Part shown: one piece after another, positions 62,826 to 64,000 of the stretch
Layout: each line of letters opens with the position of its first letter
Position numbering within the stretch: position 1 is the first letter of the stretch
Assembly: GCA_040386935.1 (NCBI GenBank)
Contig: JAZKEQ010000001.1
Location: 62,001 to 126,000, forward strand
Direction of reading: 5' to 3'
Origin: JABMMZ01 sp040386935
Lineage (GTDB): Bacteria; Bacteroidota; Bacteroidia; NS11-12g; UBA955
Length of the DNA stretch: 64,000 bases
Translations under genes and position numbers: made by a program
Notes under the pieces: model-generated
What the model saw: the letters and a program-made list of their open reading frames with translations, nothing else
What the model was told of the DNA's origin: nothing
Databases searched by the model: none

Positions 62826-63353
62826 TTACTGTTTCACTCCTGTTTTAATGCCGTAGTTGGAATAAATGTTAATTTTCACTTCATTCGTAAGAGTTTCATC
62901 AGTTACAACCTTCAGTTTTACAGTGAATGTTTTTTGCCTGATATAATCTTTTAAATTTTCTGAAGTTGGCTGTAGTTCAAGCACGCTACCGATATCATCT
63001 GCTACATTGGTTTGTGATGCAATGAGTTTTTCATCCATACCATCAGCCTGAATGTACAGATAAACATCCTTTAGAAATGAGAATGATTTATTAGAGGGAG
63101 AAGTAATGGTTGTTTTCAGATTATTCAGATACACACTTTTTATCAGAGATAAATTGCTGTTGCGTCCCTCAAATTCGGATTCAGAATTGGTTGTAACAGG
63201 TGGTGTAAAAACTTCAAAAGGCAAATTTACAGGTGCAGTAGGACTGATAGTCGCCTGGCTGTTATAGGACAAATCAAATGTTGTGGTTTTCCCGTCTTTA
63301 CTACACGACAGACCTATCACACACAATAACAAGAAAAGAGAAAATTGCTTCAT
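62826..63353 (-). CDS. Lipoprotein, paralog of the next gene
   Basis: The protein is 175 aa with lipobox IGLSC. It shares with the gene at 63397 the segments LIKS-x(2)-L-x-x-L, a long IKDVYLYI-like strand, ELVAQ/KLIASQ and L(KR)DY[IL]R(Q/K) near the end. So both are members of one family. Function unknown. Confidence 0.75.
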   Translation of the reverse strand: MKQFSLFLLLCVIGLSCSKDGKTTTFDLSYNSQATISPTAPVNLPFEVFTPPVTTNSESEFEGRNSNLSLIKSVYLNNLKTTITSPSNKSFSFLKDVYLYIQADGMDEKLIASQTNVADDIGSVLELQPTSENLKDYIRQKTFTVKLKVVTDETLTNEVKINIYSNYGIKTGVKQ

Positions 63354-63396
63354 AGTTTTAGTCGAAGCAAATTTAAATAAAATTTTCAGTAATTAC

Positions 63397-63942
63397 TTAA
63401 AGCGGATCTGCTAAAATCTTGAATTTACCTGTGATATAAAATGGCAATTGATGAGGCATGGCCCTTTTTTTCCTGTATTTGACGACCATCTGAAAATTAT
63501 CCTTACGCAAATAATCTCTCAACTCTGTGCCCAATACATCCAAATAAAGGACTTTAACCCTCGTATTGGGAATAGTAATTTTTTGTGCAACAAGCTCAGT
63601 ACCCACATCCACATTTTTTATTGACAAATAAATTTCTTTGATATCGTTGAAATTGCAATGATTAGCAGAATCGTAAAATGCATAATCAGCTGTTTGTATT
63701 CTCAATGATGTGAGATGTGCCGATTTAATGAGATTTTTATTGGTTAAATCGCTTTCTAAATCAATTGTGAATGATATCGTTTCCCTTACGATTAATGAGT
63801 CGACATTCAAAGTATCTATCTCCATGACTTCAGGAAAAAAAATCGGGTAGTCCAGCTCTATTTCCGATTTGGATTTATCTTTTTTACACGACAAAAACTG
63901 TGTCGCAATAAAAACAAACAGTATCCACTTGAAAGACTTCAT
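63397..63942 (-). CDS. Lipoprotein, paralog of the previous gene
   Basis: The protein is 181 aa with signal peptide II, lipobox FLSC. Shared motifs with 62826-63353 (LIKSAHLTSLRI, IYLSIKNVDVGTELVAQKI, LRDYLRKDNF). No catalytic motif seen. The family may continue beyond the window. Confidence 0.75.
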   Translation of the reverse strand: MKSFKWILFVFIATQFLSCKKDKSKSEIELDYPIFFPEVMEIDTLNVDSLIVRETISFTIDLESDLTNKNLIKSAHLTSLRIQTADYAFYDSANHCNFNDIKEIYLSIKNVDVGTELVAQKITIPNTRVKVLYLDVLGTELRDYLRKDNFQMVVKYRKKRAMPHQLPFYITGKFKILADPL

Positions 63943-64000
63943 TTTTTCAAAGATAGCTAACTAAATTGTCATTTTATGGTAAATTTTTGAAGTCACCGTT

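Overview
The window comes from a Bacteroidota (Bacteroidetes) chromosome, most like the Chitinophagia/Sphingobacteriia side of the phylum. The evidence is low G+C, many promoters of the Bacteroidota form TTTG-N19/20-TAnnTTTG, type IX secretion C-terminal sorting domains (type A and type B), gldA-gldF-gldG gliding genes, a carboxypeptidase-regulatory-domain TonB receptor, many lipoproteins with an ...SC lipobox, and a PorT-like barrel fused to an anti-sigma-like N-terminus. Species cannot be named from the sequence.

Layout. 1-6074 (minus): an outer-membrane barrel gene followed by a very long TANFOR/fibronectin/HEFGH metallopeptidase-like protein that runs off the left edge. 6375-7583 (plus): an XRE-Panacea antitoxin with a RelE-like toxin, and a promoter embedded in inverted repeats. 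7611-10912 (minus): a lipoprotein and an MBOAT acyltransferase with its SGNH-like partner. 11173-15886 (minus): accessory small genes. These are two paralogous 62-aa basic proteins, three tandem copies of a membrane protein, a GNAT, lipoprotein and membrane genes, a YdeI/OmpD-associated-like protein, a three-gene small-protein operon and a structured G+C-rich element. 16081-22969 (minus): one operon of ECF sigma factor, anti-sigma/barrel protein and two tandem T9SS cargo paralogs, ended by a strong terminator. 22985-25720: tRNA-Arg, tRNA-Pro and tRNA-Ser genes embedded in nested inverted repeats, plus a GNAT and a secreted unknown. 25866-32638 (plus): double CbxX-type AAA+ ATPase, glycosyltransferase, rsmG, acpP, fabF, rnc. 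32728-44101: T9SS cargo, two flavoenzymes, an NTF2-like lipoprotein, a GT39-type membrane glycosyltransferase, gldA/gldF/gldG, then a metallo-beta-lactamase-fold hydrolase and TetR regulator with visible operators. 44517-49370: dispersed repeat, TonB receptor, Crp/Fnr regulator, fatty acid desaturase, tRNA-Val, GIY-YIG nuclease and a tRNA remnant. 49591-55902: a type-B-sorted PKD protein, a lipoprotein, a strictly phased 21-bp repeat array, a G+C-rich palindromic element, an FMN reductase behind a TetR-like operator, and the second copy of the dispersed repeat. 56005-63942: MATE exporter, a 50-aa membrane peptide, GNAT, ruvA, ilvE, a conserved unknown, rdgB, queA and three lipoproteins.

Housekeeping islands (fatty acid synthesis/rnc, gldA-gldF-gldG, ruvA-ilvE, rdgB-queA) alternate with accessory regions. 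The strongest candidates for undescribed biology are the two-locus family of 62-aa basic proteins with its small-protein operon and adjacent folded element, the strictly 21-bp-phased repeat array, the nested cruciform-like elements beside tRNA genes, the tRNA-Val/GIY-YIG/tRNA-remnant unit, and the probable TetR regulon marked by GACT-N4-AGTC sites. Everything here is from reading the sequence; no database search was run.
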